Source: Candidatus Hydrogenedentota bacterium
Lineage (GTDB): Bacteria > Hydrogenedentota > Hydrogenedentia > Hydrogenedentiales > GCA-2746185
Assembly: GCA_012965445.1 (NCBI GenBank)
Contig: DTSJ01000006.1
Span: 1-6,157, forward strand
Length of the DNA: 6,157 nt
Direction of reading: 5' to 3'
The position numbers and the translations under genes are program-made. This document shows positions 1 through 6,157 of the stretch, one piece after another (the first letter of the stretch is position 1; the number at the start of each line of letters is the position of its first letter). Under the pieces are notes generated by a model. It was not told the origin of the DNA. It made no database searches and saw only the letters and a program-made list of their open reading frames with translations.

Positions 1-26
1 TGGTAACGGGTTATAAAAGTAAACTA

Positions 27-55
27 TTGACAAAAAAGAGCGTCATCACTACCTC
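27..55 (+). promoter_or_regulatory. Possible promoter overlapping the palindrome
   Basis: A perfect -35 hexamer TTGACA lies at 27-32. A 17-bp spacer would place the -10 hexamer at 50-55 (TACCTC), a poor match that lies inside the left arm of the palindrome. A dimer bound to the palindrome would block such a promoter, so the arrangement fits repressor control. No open reading frame with protein-like content follows on the plus strand, so if the promoter works, its original target has been lost or is not a protein. Confidence 0.3.
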
Positions 56-88
56 GTAATACAAGGTACCTTGTATTACGAGGTAGTG
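47..88. repeat. Perfect 42-bp palindrome, probable doubled operator
   Basis: Bases 47-67 are the exact reverse complement of bases 68-88, with no loop and the centre at the GGTACC between 67 and 68. Symmetry stops at once outside (t at 46, c at 89). Each arm is itself nearly symmetric: 50-68 reads TACCTCGTAATACAAGGTA, a 19-bp imperfect dyad, and 67-85 is the same site in the opposite orientation, sharing the central TA. Two head-to-head dyadic sites are what a dimeric repressor operator looks like. PadR-family regulators of acidobacteria and planctomycetes are one candidate binder, but that link is from memory and not shown here. It is unlikely to be an intrinsic terminator because it has no loop and no T-run. 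It could also be a small repeated element. Confidence 0.93.
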
Positions 89-256
89 CCCGGCAACGCG
101 ACGTCGTGAATGTGGGTCCGACGGGAACGGAGTGCGTATTTTGTTTTTTCGAGTCTTATGTTGCGGACGGATGGGGGGTGTTTGAGGGATGAAATTTGGG
201 CGTGGAGCGGACGATCCGGGGCGTTTTGTGGTCGGATACTGGACTTCCGAGGGCGT

Positions 257-1149
257 TTAGTTTTCGGGTTCGTCTTCGAGGGTTAGGGGTTGGTACCGAT
301 CAAGCCAGACGAGGGCTTCGCGCGCGATTATCGCTTTATCTGGCATGTGTCCGCCGTCGATGAGATAATGTTTTTTGTGCTCTGGCGGCGTACCCAGCAT
401 GTCAAACAGGGGTTTCTGCTTAGTTTCAAGTAATTTGAGATAGTCTGCATCACCATTGATCATAATCGTTGGAAGCGTGATTTGCCCGTCAGAGCCTGGT
501 AACAACAGCATCCGAAAGCCCAGATGTCTGTCCGTACGTCCAGATCTTTTCCGCGGGTCTGCTCGGGACTCATGTACATAGGTGTCCCGATGATCATACC
601 GGCTTCTGAGACAACTTGAGGCGTGGGCGATTGTTGGATTGTGGGGCTGTCGGGGTGCAGTTCGGCGGGCTGCAGAGGCGTATCTTTCGCCAGTCCCAAA
701 TCAAGAACCTTTAGGCGACTATCGTCGATTTTTACATTGTCGGGTTTGAGATCGCGATGTACGACTCCTGCACGATGTGCCGCCTCGAGTGCCTCTGCCA
801 TCTGGAGCAGCAAATCGACGATGTTTTCTACTGAACCCTCTCCGCGCTAAATGTAATCGCCTAGCGTGTCACCACCGATGAGTTCCATCACGAGGAAGTG
901 GTGATTATCTTCGTTGTAAAAGTCGTGGATGGTTGCGATGTCGGGATGATTCAGCGAGGCGAGCAATCTGGCTTCGCGCTCGAAGCGTGCAAGTCGATCC
1001 TCGTTGGAGGCGAAGGACTCGGAGAGTACTTTAATGGCCACATCCCGCGCGAGTCTGGTATCCCGTGCACGATAGACTTCGCCCATCCCGCCTTTTCCGA
1101 TGAGCTCGATGATTTGGAACACACCCAGTTTGTCACCAGTTTTCAGCAT
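257..1149 (-). pseudogene. Broken Ser/Thr protein kinase with C-terminal alpha/beta-hydrolase remnant
   Basis: The ATG at 1149 starts a Hanks-type kinase N-lobe: glycine loop GKGGMGEVY (residues 18-26), ATP-binding Lys40 in VAIKVL, and a likely alpha-C Glu59. Codon 101 is TAG (849-847). The same frame then continues as a good kinase, with catalytic loop HRDLKPDN, DLG in place of DFG, activation segment GTPMYMSPEQ and DIWAFGC, up to LTGKSRFQ near base 470, and stops at about 460. The rest, 257 to about 480, is read in another frame. It matches the C-terminal end of an alpha/beta hydrolase of the kind fused to such kinases: GDADYLKLLETKQKPLFDMLGT, GGHMP with the catalytic His, and WLDRY. The kinase C-lobe end, the linker and the hydrolase core, normally several hundred residues, are missing. 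With a nonsense codon, an internal deletion and a frame change, no functional kinase can be made. The ATG choice is firm because an in-frame TAG lies upstream. The product would have been a signalling kinase. The function of the hydrolase part in this family is not known to me. Confidence 0.9.
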
Positions 1150-1207
1150 TTTCGAAGTCCCGTAAGATTCGACCCATTTCGTATTTAGCTACACGAGTAC
1201 CCGAATC

Positions 1208-1236
1208 ATCATACAGGCGGAATCGGGCGTGGTCAA
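1208..1236 (-). promoter_or_regulatory. Sigma-70 promoter of the kinase pseudogene
   Basis: On the minus strand, TTGACC (1236-1231) is followed by exactly 17 bp and TATGAT (1213-1208), one mismatch from consensus in each hexamer. Transcription would begin near 1200, leaving about 50 nt of leader before the kinase ATG at 1149. This is the best promoter match in the window. Confidence 0.65.
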
Positions 1237-1378
1237 GGATCGAAGACATCACTTTTTGGTTTGTTGAAAGTGGTCCCGGATGGTGAGGGAACGACCACGC
1301 AGGGTCACCCCAGGGTTACCATTGTGGGAAAGTCGGGGGAGGAAAAGGTATGATTGGGTTTCGGATTTTTTGCTTTGT

Positions 1379-1384
1379 AGAGGA
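1379..1384 (+). promoter_or_regulatory. Ribosome binding site deciding a TTG start
   Basis: AGAGGA lies 8 nt before the TTG at 1393. An in-frame TAG at 1378-1380 rules out any earlier start, and the nucleotide-binding fold begins soon after the TTG. Together these fix TTG as the start of the dehydrogenase gene. Confidence 0.75.
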
Positions 1385-1392
1385 ACATCGAA

Positions 1393-2712
1393 TTGGACGC
1401 GCAGGCATTTATTGACAGGATAGAATCTAAGGCAGCGGTGGTTGGGGTAGTTGGTCTGGGATATGTCGGGCTGCCGCTGGTGATGGAGTTTTGCCGGAAC
1501 GGGTTTCGGGTAATCGGGTTTGATATTGACGGCAAGAAGACGGAGTGTCTGAACCGGGGGGAGAGCTACATTCATCATATTCCGTCGGCTGAAGTGAAGG
1601 AGATTGCGGACGGGGGGCTGCTGGAGGCGACTACGGATTTTGCACGTGCGGCCGAGGTGGACGCGATTCTGATTTGTGTGCCGACGCCTTTGAATGATGA
1701 GCAGGGGCCGGATTTGAGTTATGTGGTCTCGACGGGTGAGTCGATCGCGCCGTATCTTCGGGCGAATCAGATCGTGATTTTGGAATCGACAACCTATCCG
1801 GGAACGACGAATGAGGTGCTGCGCGGGATTTTGGAGGCTGGCGGATTGAAGGCAGGGGAGGATTTTTTGCTGGCGTATTCGCCAGAGCGTGAGGACCCGG
1901 GGAACCCTGATTATTCGACGAGCAAGATTCCGAAGGTGGTCGGAGGGACGGATGCGGCTTCGCTGGACGTGGCGGATGCGTTGTATCGGCAGATTGTGGT
2001 GAGTACAGTTCGGGTTTCGAGTACTGAGACGGCTGAGGCGGTGAAGCTTCTGGAGAATATCTTCCGAAGCGTGAATATCGCATTGGTGAATGAATTAAAG
2101 ATGGTGTATTCGAAGATGGGGATTGATGTATGGGAGGTGATTGAGGCTGCGAAGTCGAAGCCCTTCGGGTTTATGCCTTTCTATCCCGGGCCCGGTCTTG
2201 GCGGGCATTGTATTCCGATTGATCCGTTCTATTTGACGTGGAAGGCGAAGCAGCACGGCGTGACGAGTCGATTTATCGAGCTGGCTGGCGAAGTGAATAC
2301 GGCGATGCCGGATTATGTGATCATGCGGCTTGAGGAAGCGTTGGCTTCACAGGGGAAGGCATTGGTGGGGGCGAGTGTTTTGGTTTTGGGGGCGGCATAT
2401 AAGAAGGACGTTGCTGATCCGCGTGAGTCGCCGGGGATTACACTGATGGAGATGCTGAAGAAGCGCGGATTGCAAGTATCATATAACGATCCGTATATTC
2501 CTGAGTTACCCACGCAGCGGAAGTTTGATTTGGGTCTTTCGTCGGAGGAGTTGACTTCTGAGAGTCTGTCGAGCGTCGATGCCGTGCTCATTGCTACGGA
2601 CCATTCGGATTATGATTGCGGGTTTATTGTTGAGCATGCGCAGTTGGTCGTGGATTCGCGGAATGCGACGGCGGGTGTTGCAGATCCCGACGGAAAAATT
2701 TTCAAGGCCTGA
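1393..2712 (+). CDS. wbpA: UDP-N-acetyl-D-glucosamine 6-dehydrogenase (WbpA type)
   Basis: This cytoplasmic NAD-dependent enzyme oxidises the C6 hydroxyl of UDP-GlcNAc twice to give UDP-GlcNAcA, a precursor for O-antigen or exopolysaccharide. At 439 residues it has normal family length. The Rossmann motif GLGYVGLP (21-28) is followed by FDID (43-46), where an acidic residue binds the NAD ribose. STTYPGTT (132-139) and AYSPEREDPGN (161-171) are typical of the UDP-GlcNAc rather than the UDP-glucose branch. EAVKLLEN carries catalytic Lys218 and Asn222. GGHCIPIDP holds the nucleophile Cys273. The C-terminal UDP-binding domain has GAAYKKDVADPRESP. All key residues are intact. The start is TTG, preceded by AGAGGA. 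A possible -10 TATGAT lies at 1349-1354, but no good -35 goes with it. The gene overlaps the next by one base. No other polysaccharide gene is in view. UDP-ManNAc dehydrogenase is the main alternative specificity. Confidence 0.93.
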   Translation: MDAQAFIDRIESKAAVVGVVGLGYVGLPLVMEFCRNGFRVIGFDIDGKKTECLNRGESYIHHIPSAEVKEIADGGLLEATTDFARAAEVDAILICVPTPLNDEQGPDLSYVVSTGESIAPYLRANQIVILESTTYPGTTNEVLRGILEAGGLKAGEDFLLAYSPEREDPGNPDYSTSKIPKVVGGTDAASLDVADALYRQIVVSTVRVSSTETAEAVKLLENIFRSVNIALVNELKMVYSKMGIDVWEVIEAAKSKPFGFMPFYPGPGLGGHCIPIDPFYLTWKAKQHGVTSRFIELAGEVNTAMPDYVIMRLEEALASQGKALVGASVLVLGAAYKKDVADPRESPGITLMEMLKKRGLQVSYNDPYIPELPTQRKFDLGLSSEELTSESLSSVDAVLIATDHSDYDCGFIVEHAQLVVDSRNATAGVADPDGKIFKA

Positions 2713-3539
2713 TGGGAATGCTGGAGGGGTTTATTGAGCCGGGGATTCCGGTGCCGATGTTCTGGGTAATGGTAGGCTCGGCGATCATTATTCTGGGAAT
2801 CAGCAAGTCGGGAGTGTCGGGCGGGGCGATTTTGTCGCTGCCGTTGATGATGATGGTGATGCCGGTGGACAAGGTTGCTGCGACGATGCTGCCTTTGCTG
2901 GTGTTGTGCGACATGAATGCAATCTATCATCATCGCCGGAATGTGGTCTGGAAAAAAGTTTCCGCAATATATGTTCCGGCGATAATTGGAATTGGGATTG
3001 GGACGGCGATCTGGTGGTATATTGGGCAGAACGGGGTGGAGCAGTATGCGGTGCCGTTGAAGCGGTTTGTGGGGGTGATTGCGCTGTTGTTCGGGTTCTA
3101 CATTTTCGCAAAAGAGACATCGATGTCGTGGGTTGCGGAGCATCGGGCCGGGCCGGGGTCGGCGGTGATTGCGGGAGTGGGTGCCGGAATTACGACTACG
3201 CTGGCACACGCGGCAGGGCCGATTGTTAGTCTCTACCTTTTCTCGCAGGGAATGGGAAAGCAGCTTTTCGTCGGGACCATGGCGTGGACGTTCATGCTGC
3301 TGAATCTGACGAAACTGCCTTTTTACGGCGCTATCGGGATGATTCAGGCGGATGTACTACTGTTTGATTTGTGGCTGGTCCCTTTGATTCCAGTGGGGTC
3401 TTTTCTAGGGAAGTGGCTGCTGAATCGGTTTACGGAGCAGACGTTTAATCGGGTGGTTATGACGTTGACTTTGATTGCGGGGATTCAGCTTACGTTTAAT
3501 ATTCAACTAATCGGGTGGGTCTTGGAACGGTTCGGCTAG
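2712..3539 (+). CDS. TauE/SafE-family membrane permease
   Basis: This 275-residue inner-membrane protein has the two-fold repeat of the TauE/SafE family (sulfite, sulfoacetate and related exporters). The first repeat carries GISKSGVSGGAILSLPL (29-45). The second carries AGVGAGITTTLAHAAGPIVSLY (residues 154-175), followed by a KQLFVGTMAWTFMLLNLTKLP stretch typical of the second half. Hydrophobic segments lie at about 16-34, 37-67, 84-104, 118-133, 150-178, 186-200, 214-237 and 248-272, consistent with 8 or so helices. The positive loop HHRRNVVWKK (73-82) probably faces the cytoplasm. The ATG overlaps the TGA of the dehydrogenase (TGATG), and CAAGG at 2703-2707 serves as a close ribosome binding site, so the two are probably translationally coupled. 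The substrate cannot be told from the sequence, and the link to sugar-nucleotide synthesis is not an established one. Confidence 0.88.
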   Translation: MGMLEGFIEPGIPVPMFWVMVGSAIIILGISKSGVSGGAILSLPLMMMVMPVDKVAATMLPLLVLCDMNAIYHHRRNVVWKKVSAIYVPAIIGIGIGTAIWWYIGQNGVEQYAVPLKRFVGVIALLFGFYIFAKETSMSWVAEHRAGPGSAVIAGVGAGITTTLAHAAGPIVSLYLFSQGMGKQLFVGTMAWTFMLLNLTKLPFYGAIGMIQADVLLFDLWLVPLIPVGSFLGKWLLNRFTEQTFNRVVMTLTLIAGIQLTFNIQLIGWVLERFG

Positions 3540-3631
3540 ACGATGGATCGGGGGGACAGTCGTGATACACTCTTGGAATATATGGTCAAACAATTGAGTT
3601 TCCATGGTGGTAGAATTCGCGGAGTGTTTAG

Positions 3632-4942
3632 ATGGCCCCGGACGAACAAATACCTGAGATACGCATTGGTGAGCTGTTGGTTTCTGCAGAGTTGGTGACT
3701 GCGGACAACGTACGGGATGCGTTGGAACTACAGGAGACCTCCAGCGAACGCATTGTAAATATATTGATGTCGATGGGTGCACTCAACGCGGATGAATTCC
3801 TTGAGTTTTTGGCGGGCCCGGATTCGTATGAAAAGATCGATCTCGAGGAGCTCGATATTGAGCGTGAAGTGATCGAACTTATTCCTGCGCAGATCGCGCG
3901 GACGCATGAGGTGGTACCGGTGACAAAGGCGGGTACGATTTTGACGCTGGGGATGGTGTGTCCGCTGGATGTTGAGACGATCGAGATGCTTGAGGTTGAG
4001 ACGGGATTTGAGATTCAGCCGTTTATCTGTTCGAGCTTGGATTTGCATGCGTGTCTTGACAGGTATTATTCCGGGGTAGCTGAGGAAGCGACGTTGACCA
4101 ATCTGGGGGGCAGCTTGAAGTTGACGACGGCGGTGACGATGCTGCGGCATATCGAATCATTTCCGGCGCTGCCGGGTACAGTGCAGAAGGTCCGGCAGAT
4201 GCTGATGAGCGATGAGGGCTCGGCTGCAGATGTGGGTGAGGTGATATCGCGTGACCCGGCGATTGCAGCCAAAATGCTGAAGGTGGCGAACAGTGCTGCG
4301 TATGGATTTATGCAGCGGGTGGATACCGTTGAGTTGGCGGTCTCTTTGCTCGGACTGCTGGAGACGTATTCGGTGGTGGTGACCTCTGCCGTTGTCGATA
4401 TTCTCAGTAAAAGCAAAGAGTTCAACTACGTGGATTTCTGGATGGAGTCGATGGTGTGTGCGAAGCTGGGCAAGGCGATTGCACAGTTGGCCCACGTGAA
4501 CGGCTCGGGGATTGTGATGGCCGGTCTGCTGCACGACATCGGGCGAATCGCGCTGGTGCATCTTGTGCCCCAACACTATGCGAAGGTGGATCAGGGGTTA
4601 CTGGGAATTGAACTGATAGAGGCTGAGGAGACCCATTTGGGACTGACTCATACGGAAGCGGGATATCAGTTGGCGCGGCACTGGGATTTTCCGGATAGTC
4701 TGGTCGAGTGTATCCGGCATCATCATAGACCGGAGTTCGCGAGCCCGGAACACCGCAAGTCCGTCGCCATTATCAATATCGCGGATATCGTATCGAGAGC
4801 GCACCGCTTTCAGAGTCAGAACCGCATACCTGATTTGAATGCCTGCTCAGAAAGTATTAAATTGCTTGGGATTTCAATGGACGATGTTATGGATCTGTTT
4901 GATATTATCCCTGAGTCGGATTCGGACAGTTCGTTCATGTAG
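3632..4942 (+). CDS. MshEN-HDOD signalling protein (c-di-GMP receptor type domain + HDOD)
   Basis: This 436-residue soluble protein has two domains. Residues about 9-146 form a GspE/MshE N-terminal domain. R11-I-G13 to Q34 matches the 24-residue c-di-GMP motif (RLGxxL...G.L...L..AL..Q), and a second copy starts at R40 after the usual 5-residue spacer. The rest of the domain shows IELIPAQIARTHEVVPV and CPLDVETIEMLEVETGFEI. Ala19 replaces the second Gly of motif one and Val42 the first Gly of motif two, so nucleotide binding may be weak or changed. Residues about 168-375 form an HDOD domain: FPALPGTV (177-184), ISRDPAIAAKMLKVANSAAYG, LLHDIGR with H301-D302, and HHH at 363-365. HDOD proteins are non-enzymatic or poorly characterised regulators of motility, secretion and signalling. 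There is no ATPase domain, so it is not a secretion motor. GGAG (3621-3624) lies 7 nt before the ATG, and an in-frame TAG directly precedes the ATG, which fixes the start. No clear promoter is visible in the 92-bp gap upstream. Confidence 0.88.
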   Translation: MAPDEQIPEIRIGELLVSAELVTADNVRDALELQETSSERIVNILMSMGALNADEFLEFLAGPDSYEKIDLEELDIEREVIELIPAQIARTHEVVPVTKAGTILTLGMVCPLDVETIEMLEVETGFEIQPFICSSLDLHACLDRYYSGVAEEATLTNLGGSLKLTTAVTMLRHIESFPALPGTVQKVRQMLMSDEGSAADVGEVISRDPAIAAKMLKVANSAAYGFMQRVDTVELAVSLLGLLETYSVVVTSAVVDILSKSKEFNYVDFWMESMVCAKLGKAIAQLAHVNGSGIVMAGLLHDIGRIALVHLVPQHYAKVDQGLLGIELIEAEETHLGLTHTEAGYQLARHWDFPDSLVECIRHHHRPEFASPEHRKSVAIINIADIVSRAHRFQSQNRIPDLNACSESIKLLGISMDDVMDLFDIIPESDSDSSFM

Positions 4943-5038
4943 TTTTGACGTGTATTGAATAGAACCTGTCTATTTGCGTCTGTCTGTAGCTAGAAGATAA
5001 GAGTCACAATTCTATTTGCACTACAAAGGAGATCGATT

Positions 5039-5830
5039 ATGCTGCGAATGCGTTTTTTTCTGGGCTTTGGATTAGTTACTACAGTTTTCGCCGGGTGTAT
5101 AAGTGTGCATGTGGACAGGGCTGATGTGGACGAAGAGATAGAAATCTCTTCCCGTTCGACGGGCTTCGTCAATATGAGTACGCATGCCAATGGAGAAGAA
5201 CGCCCTGCAGTGTTGTATGTTCCTGCGGATTATGATCCGGACAAAGAGTATCCGTTGATCGTTTTTCTGCACGGTGCGGGTGAGCGCGGAGACGACGGAC
5301 TGCGGCAGACTGACGTGGGAATCGGGCCCGCGATCCGGAAAAACCCGGACAGGTTTCCGTGTCTGGTGTTTATTCCGCAGTGTCCGACGGGCAAATGGTG
5401 GGGCGCGGTACCGGGGCGCAGCAGCGATGACTCGAGCGGGCCTCATATCACGGACGGCATCAATGCGGTCATACGAAATTTTAACGTGGATGAGGATCGT
5501 ATTTCGCTGACTGGTTTGTCGATGGGCGGATACGGAACCTTTGCGTATGGAACGGGTGAGGCCGAGCGGTTCTCAGCGTTTATGCCGATTTGCGGCGGCG
5601 GAGATATTGCTGGGGCGGCGAGTCTCGCACGTCGCCCGATGTGGGTCTTTCACGGGGAAGCGGATTCGGTCGTGCCGATCACACGTTCGAAGGAAATGGT
5701 CGATGCGATTCGGGAAGAGGGCGGTTCTGTGAAGTTTACGACCTATCCCGATGTCGGACACAATTCCTGGGACGCCGCGTATGGAGAAGACGAGGGCGCA
5801 GTTGAGTGGCTGCTCGCGCAGAAGCGCTAG
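5039..5830 (+). CDS. Lipoprotein alpha/beta hydrolase (predicted esterase/peptidase)
   Basis: This 263-residue product is probably a lipid-anchored envelope enzyme. A short charged start (MLRMR) and a hydrophobic stretch lead to a lipobox-like FAGC, with the lipidated Cys at residue 20. The mature part is an alpha/beta hydrolase of the prolyl-oligopeptidase/carboxylesterase type, close to COG4099-style predicted peptidases and polyhydroxyalkanoate depolymerase-like esterases. It shows VLYVPADY (58-65), an oxyanion-hole motif FLHGAGERGD (76-85), the nucleophile elbow GLSMGGYG with Ser161, Asp209 in HGEADSVVP, and His241 in GHNSW. The triad is complete. The substrate, perhaps an ester in plant or algal polymers, cannot be read from the sequence. 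AAAGGAG (5025-5031) sits 7 nt before the ATG, a strong start signal. A weak promoter candidate is TTGACG (4945-4950) with TCTATT (4969-4974). Confidence 0.87.
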   Translation: MLRMRFFLGFGLVTTVFAGCISVHVDRADVDEEIEISSRSTGFVNMSTHANGEERPAVLYVPADYDPDKEYPLIVFLHGAGERGDDGLRQTDVGIGPAIRKNPDRFPCLVFIPQCPTGKWWGAVPGRSSDDSSGPHITDGINAVIRNFNVDEDRISLTGLSMGGYGTFAYGTGEAERFSAFMPICGGGDIAGAASLARRPMWVFHGEADSVVPITRSKEMVDAIREEGGSVKFTTYPDVGHNSWDAAYGEDEGAVEWLLAQKR

Positions 5831-5837
5831 ATAAAGT

Positions 5838-6157
5838 CTACGCGTCGATTCGCGCTGTTGCGTTTCCTTTTATTACCACTTCTCCATCCTGATTGACCGT
5901 CTGCACGCTGAGGTCCACAAGTTGTTGACCGTCTTCTTCGCGGAGATCTTCGATGGTGGCTGTTGCGGTGAGTGTGTCGCCGGGCCATACTTGTTTGGAG
6001 AATCGGACGCCGAATTTGGTGAGTCGTCCGTCGCCGACGTAATTGGTCAGCATTTTTCCAGTGAGTCCCATGGACAACATACCATGAGCGAAGACGCCCG
6101 GATATTTTGCGATTTCAGTTGCGTATTTTGTGTCGGTGTGGAGTGGATTGTAGTCTC
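5838..6157 (-). CDS. MaoC-like hot-dog dehydratase, 5' end beyond the window
   Basis: The frame is open to the right edge. The 105 visible residues begin with DYNPLHTDTKYA, encoded from base 6155, which is the hydratase motif with the catalytic Asp and His. The frame continues through FAHGML, which matches the conserved alanine-histidine-glycine region, then WPGDTLTATATI and a final strand ending GNATARIDA. The enzyme hydrates enoyl thioesters or dehydrates 3-hydroxyacyl thioesters. The family includes (R)-enoyl-CoA hydratases and HadB-like acyl-ACP dehydratase subunits, and the spacing of the visible part resembles the HadB-like branch. The missing N-terminus should be about 40-60 residues. 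An ATG at 6080 is internal, since starting there would drop both catalytic residues. The gene converges on the esterase with 7 bp between stops, and no terminator hairpin is visible between them. Confidence 0.88.
   Translation of the reverse strand, partial: DYNPLHTDTKYATEIAKYPGVFAHGMLSMGLTGKMLTNYVGDGRLTKFGVRFSKQVWPGDTLTATATIEDLREEDGQQLVDLSVQTVNQDGEVVIKGNATARIDA

Noticed and set aside
47..88. Palindrome as an intrinsic terminator
   Set aside because: There is no loop and no T-run on either side, and the arms are far longer than in normal terminators.
110..286. A 58-codon plus-strand frame starting with ATG just after the palindrome
   Set aside because: Its composition (many Arg, Gly, Trp and Phe) looks like translated non-coding sequence. 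It runs into the antisense strand of the hydrolase remnant and has no recognisable domain.
1133..1249. A 38-codon minus-strand frame ending inside the kinase start, with a fairly protein-like composition
   Set aside because: It has no convincing ribosome binding site, and the kinase promoter (1208-1236) lies inside it. Transcripts starting near 1200 would lack its start codon.
1270..1298. Inverted repeat GTGGTC...GACCAC with a 17-nt gap, upstream of wbpA
   Set aside because: Only 6 bp per arm, with mismatches on both sides. This is expected by chance.
1631..2083. Long open frame antisense to the dehydrogenase gene
   Set aside because: It is rich in Pro, Ser and Arg with no domain, as expected of a shadow of the strongly conserved gene on the plus strand. 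Similar antisense frames at 2610-3209 and 3728-4150 were rejected for the same reason.
5831..5837. Bidirectional terminator between the converging esterase and MaoC genes
   Set aside because: The gap is only 7 bp and no stem-loop is visible in or around it.

Overview
The window looks like a chromosomal piece of an environmental bacterium rich in Hanks-type (eukaryote-like) kinases. The kinase + alpha/beta-hydrolase architecture, the lipoprotein esterase and the MshEN-HDOD signalling protein would suit a Planctomycetes/Lentisphaerae/Hydrogenedentes-type or acidobacterial lineage. This placement is a low-confidence inference: there is no rRNA or other phylogenetic marker here. No tRNA, CRISPR array, transposase or phage gene was seen.

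Layout from left to right. (1) Bases 1-256 hold no supportable gene. They contain a perfect 42-bp palindrome (47-88) downstream of a TTGACA hexamer, which looks like a doubled operator. (2) Bases 257-1149, minus strand, hold the wreck of a serine/threonine protein kinase with a C-terminal alpha/beta-hydrolase domain. An in-frame TAG cuts it after residue 100. Further on, the kinase sequence jumps within a few bases, and in another reading frame, to the last part of the hydrolase, so the middle of the gene is gone. A near-consensus sigma-70 promoter still stands in front of it (1208-1236). (3) Bases 1393-3539, plus strand, hold a two-gene unit: a WbpA-type UDP-GlcNAc 6-dehydrogenase and a TauE/SafE-family permease, overlapping by one base. 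(4) Bases 3632-4942, plus strand, encode an MshEN (GspE N-terminal, c-di-GMP-binding type) domain joined to an HDOD domain. (5) Bases 5039-5830, plus strand, encode a lipoprotein alpha/beta hydrolase with a complete Ser-Asp-His triad. (6) Bases 5838-6157, minus strand, hold the 3' part of a MaoC-type hot-dog dehydratase that runs off the right edge and converges on the esterase with a 7-bp gap.

The genes do not form one obvious pathway. The dehydrogenase makes a uronic-acid sugar nucleotide for surface polysaccharide, and the permease exports small anions or organosulfur compounds. The MshEN-HDOD protein is a regulator probably tied to c-di-GMP, the esterase is an envelope enzyme, and MaoC acts in acyl-chain metabolism. 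The most unusual items are the orphan palindromic control element, the doubly broken kinase gene with an intact promoter, and the MshEN-HDOD fusion with altered glycines in both c-di-GMP motifs. I see no convincing new multi-gene system.
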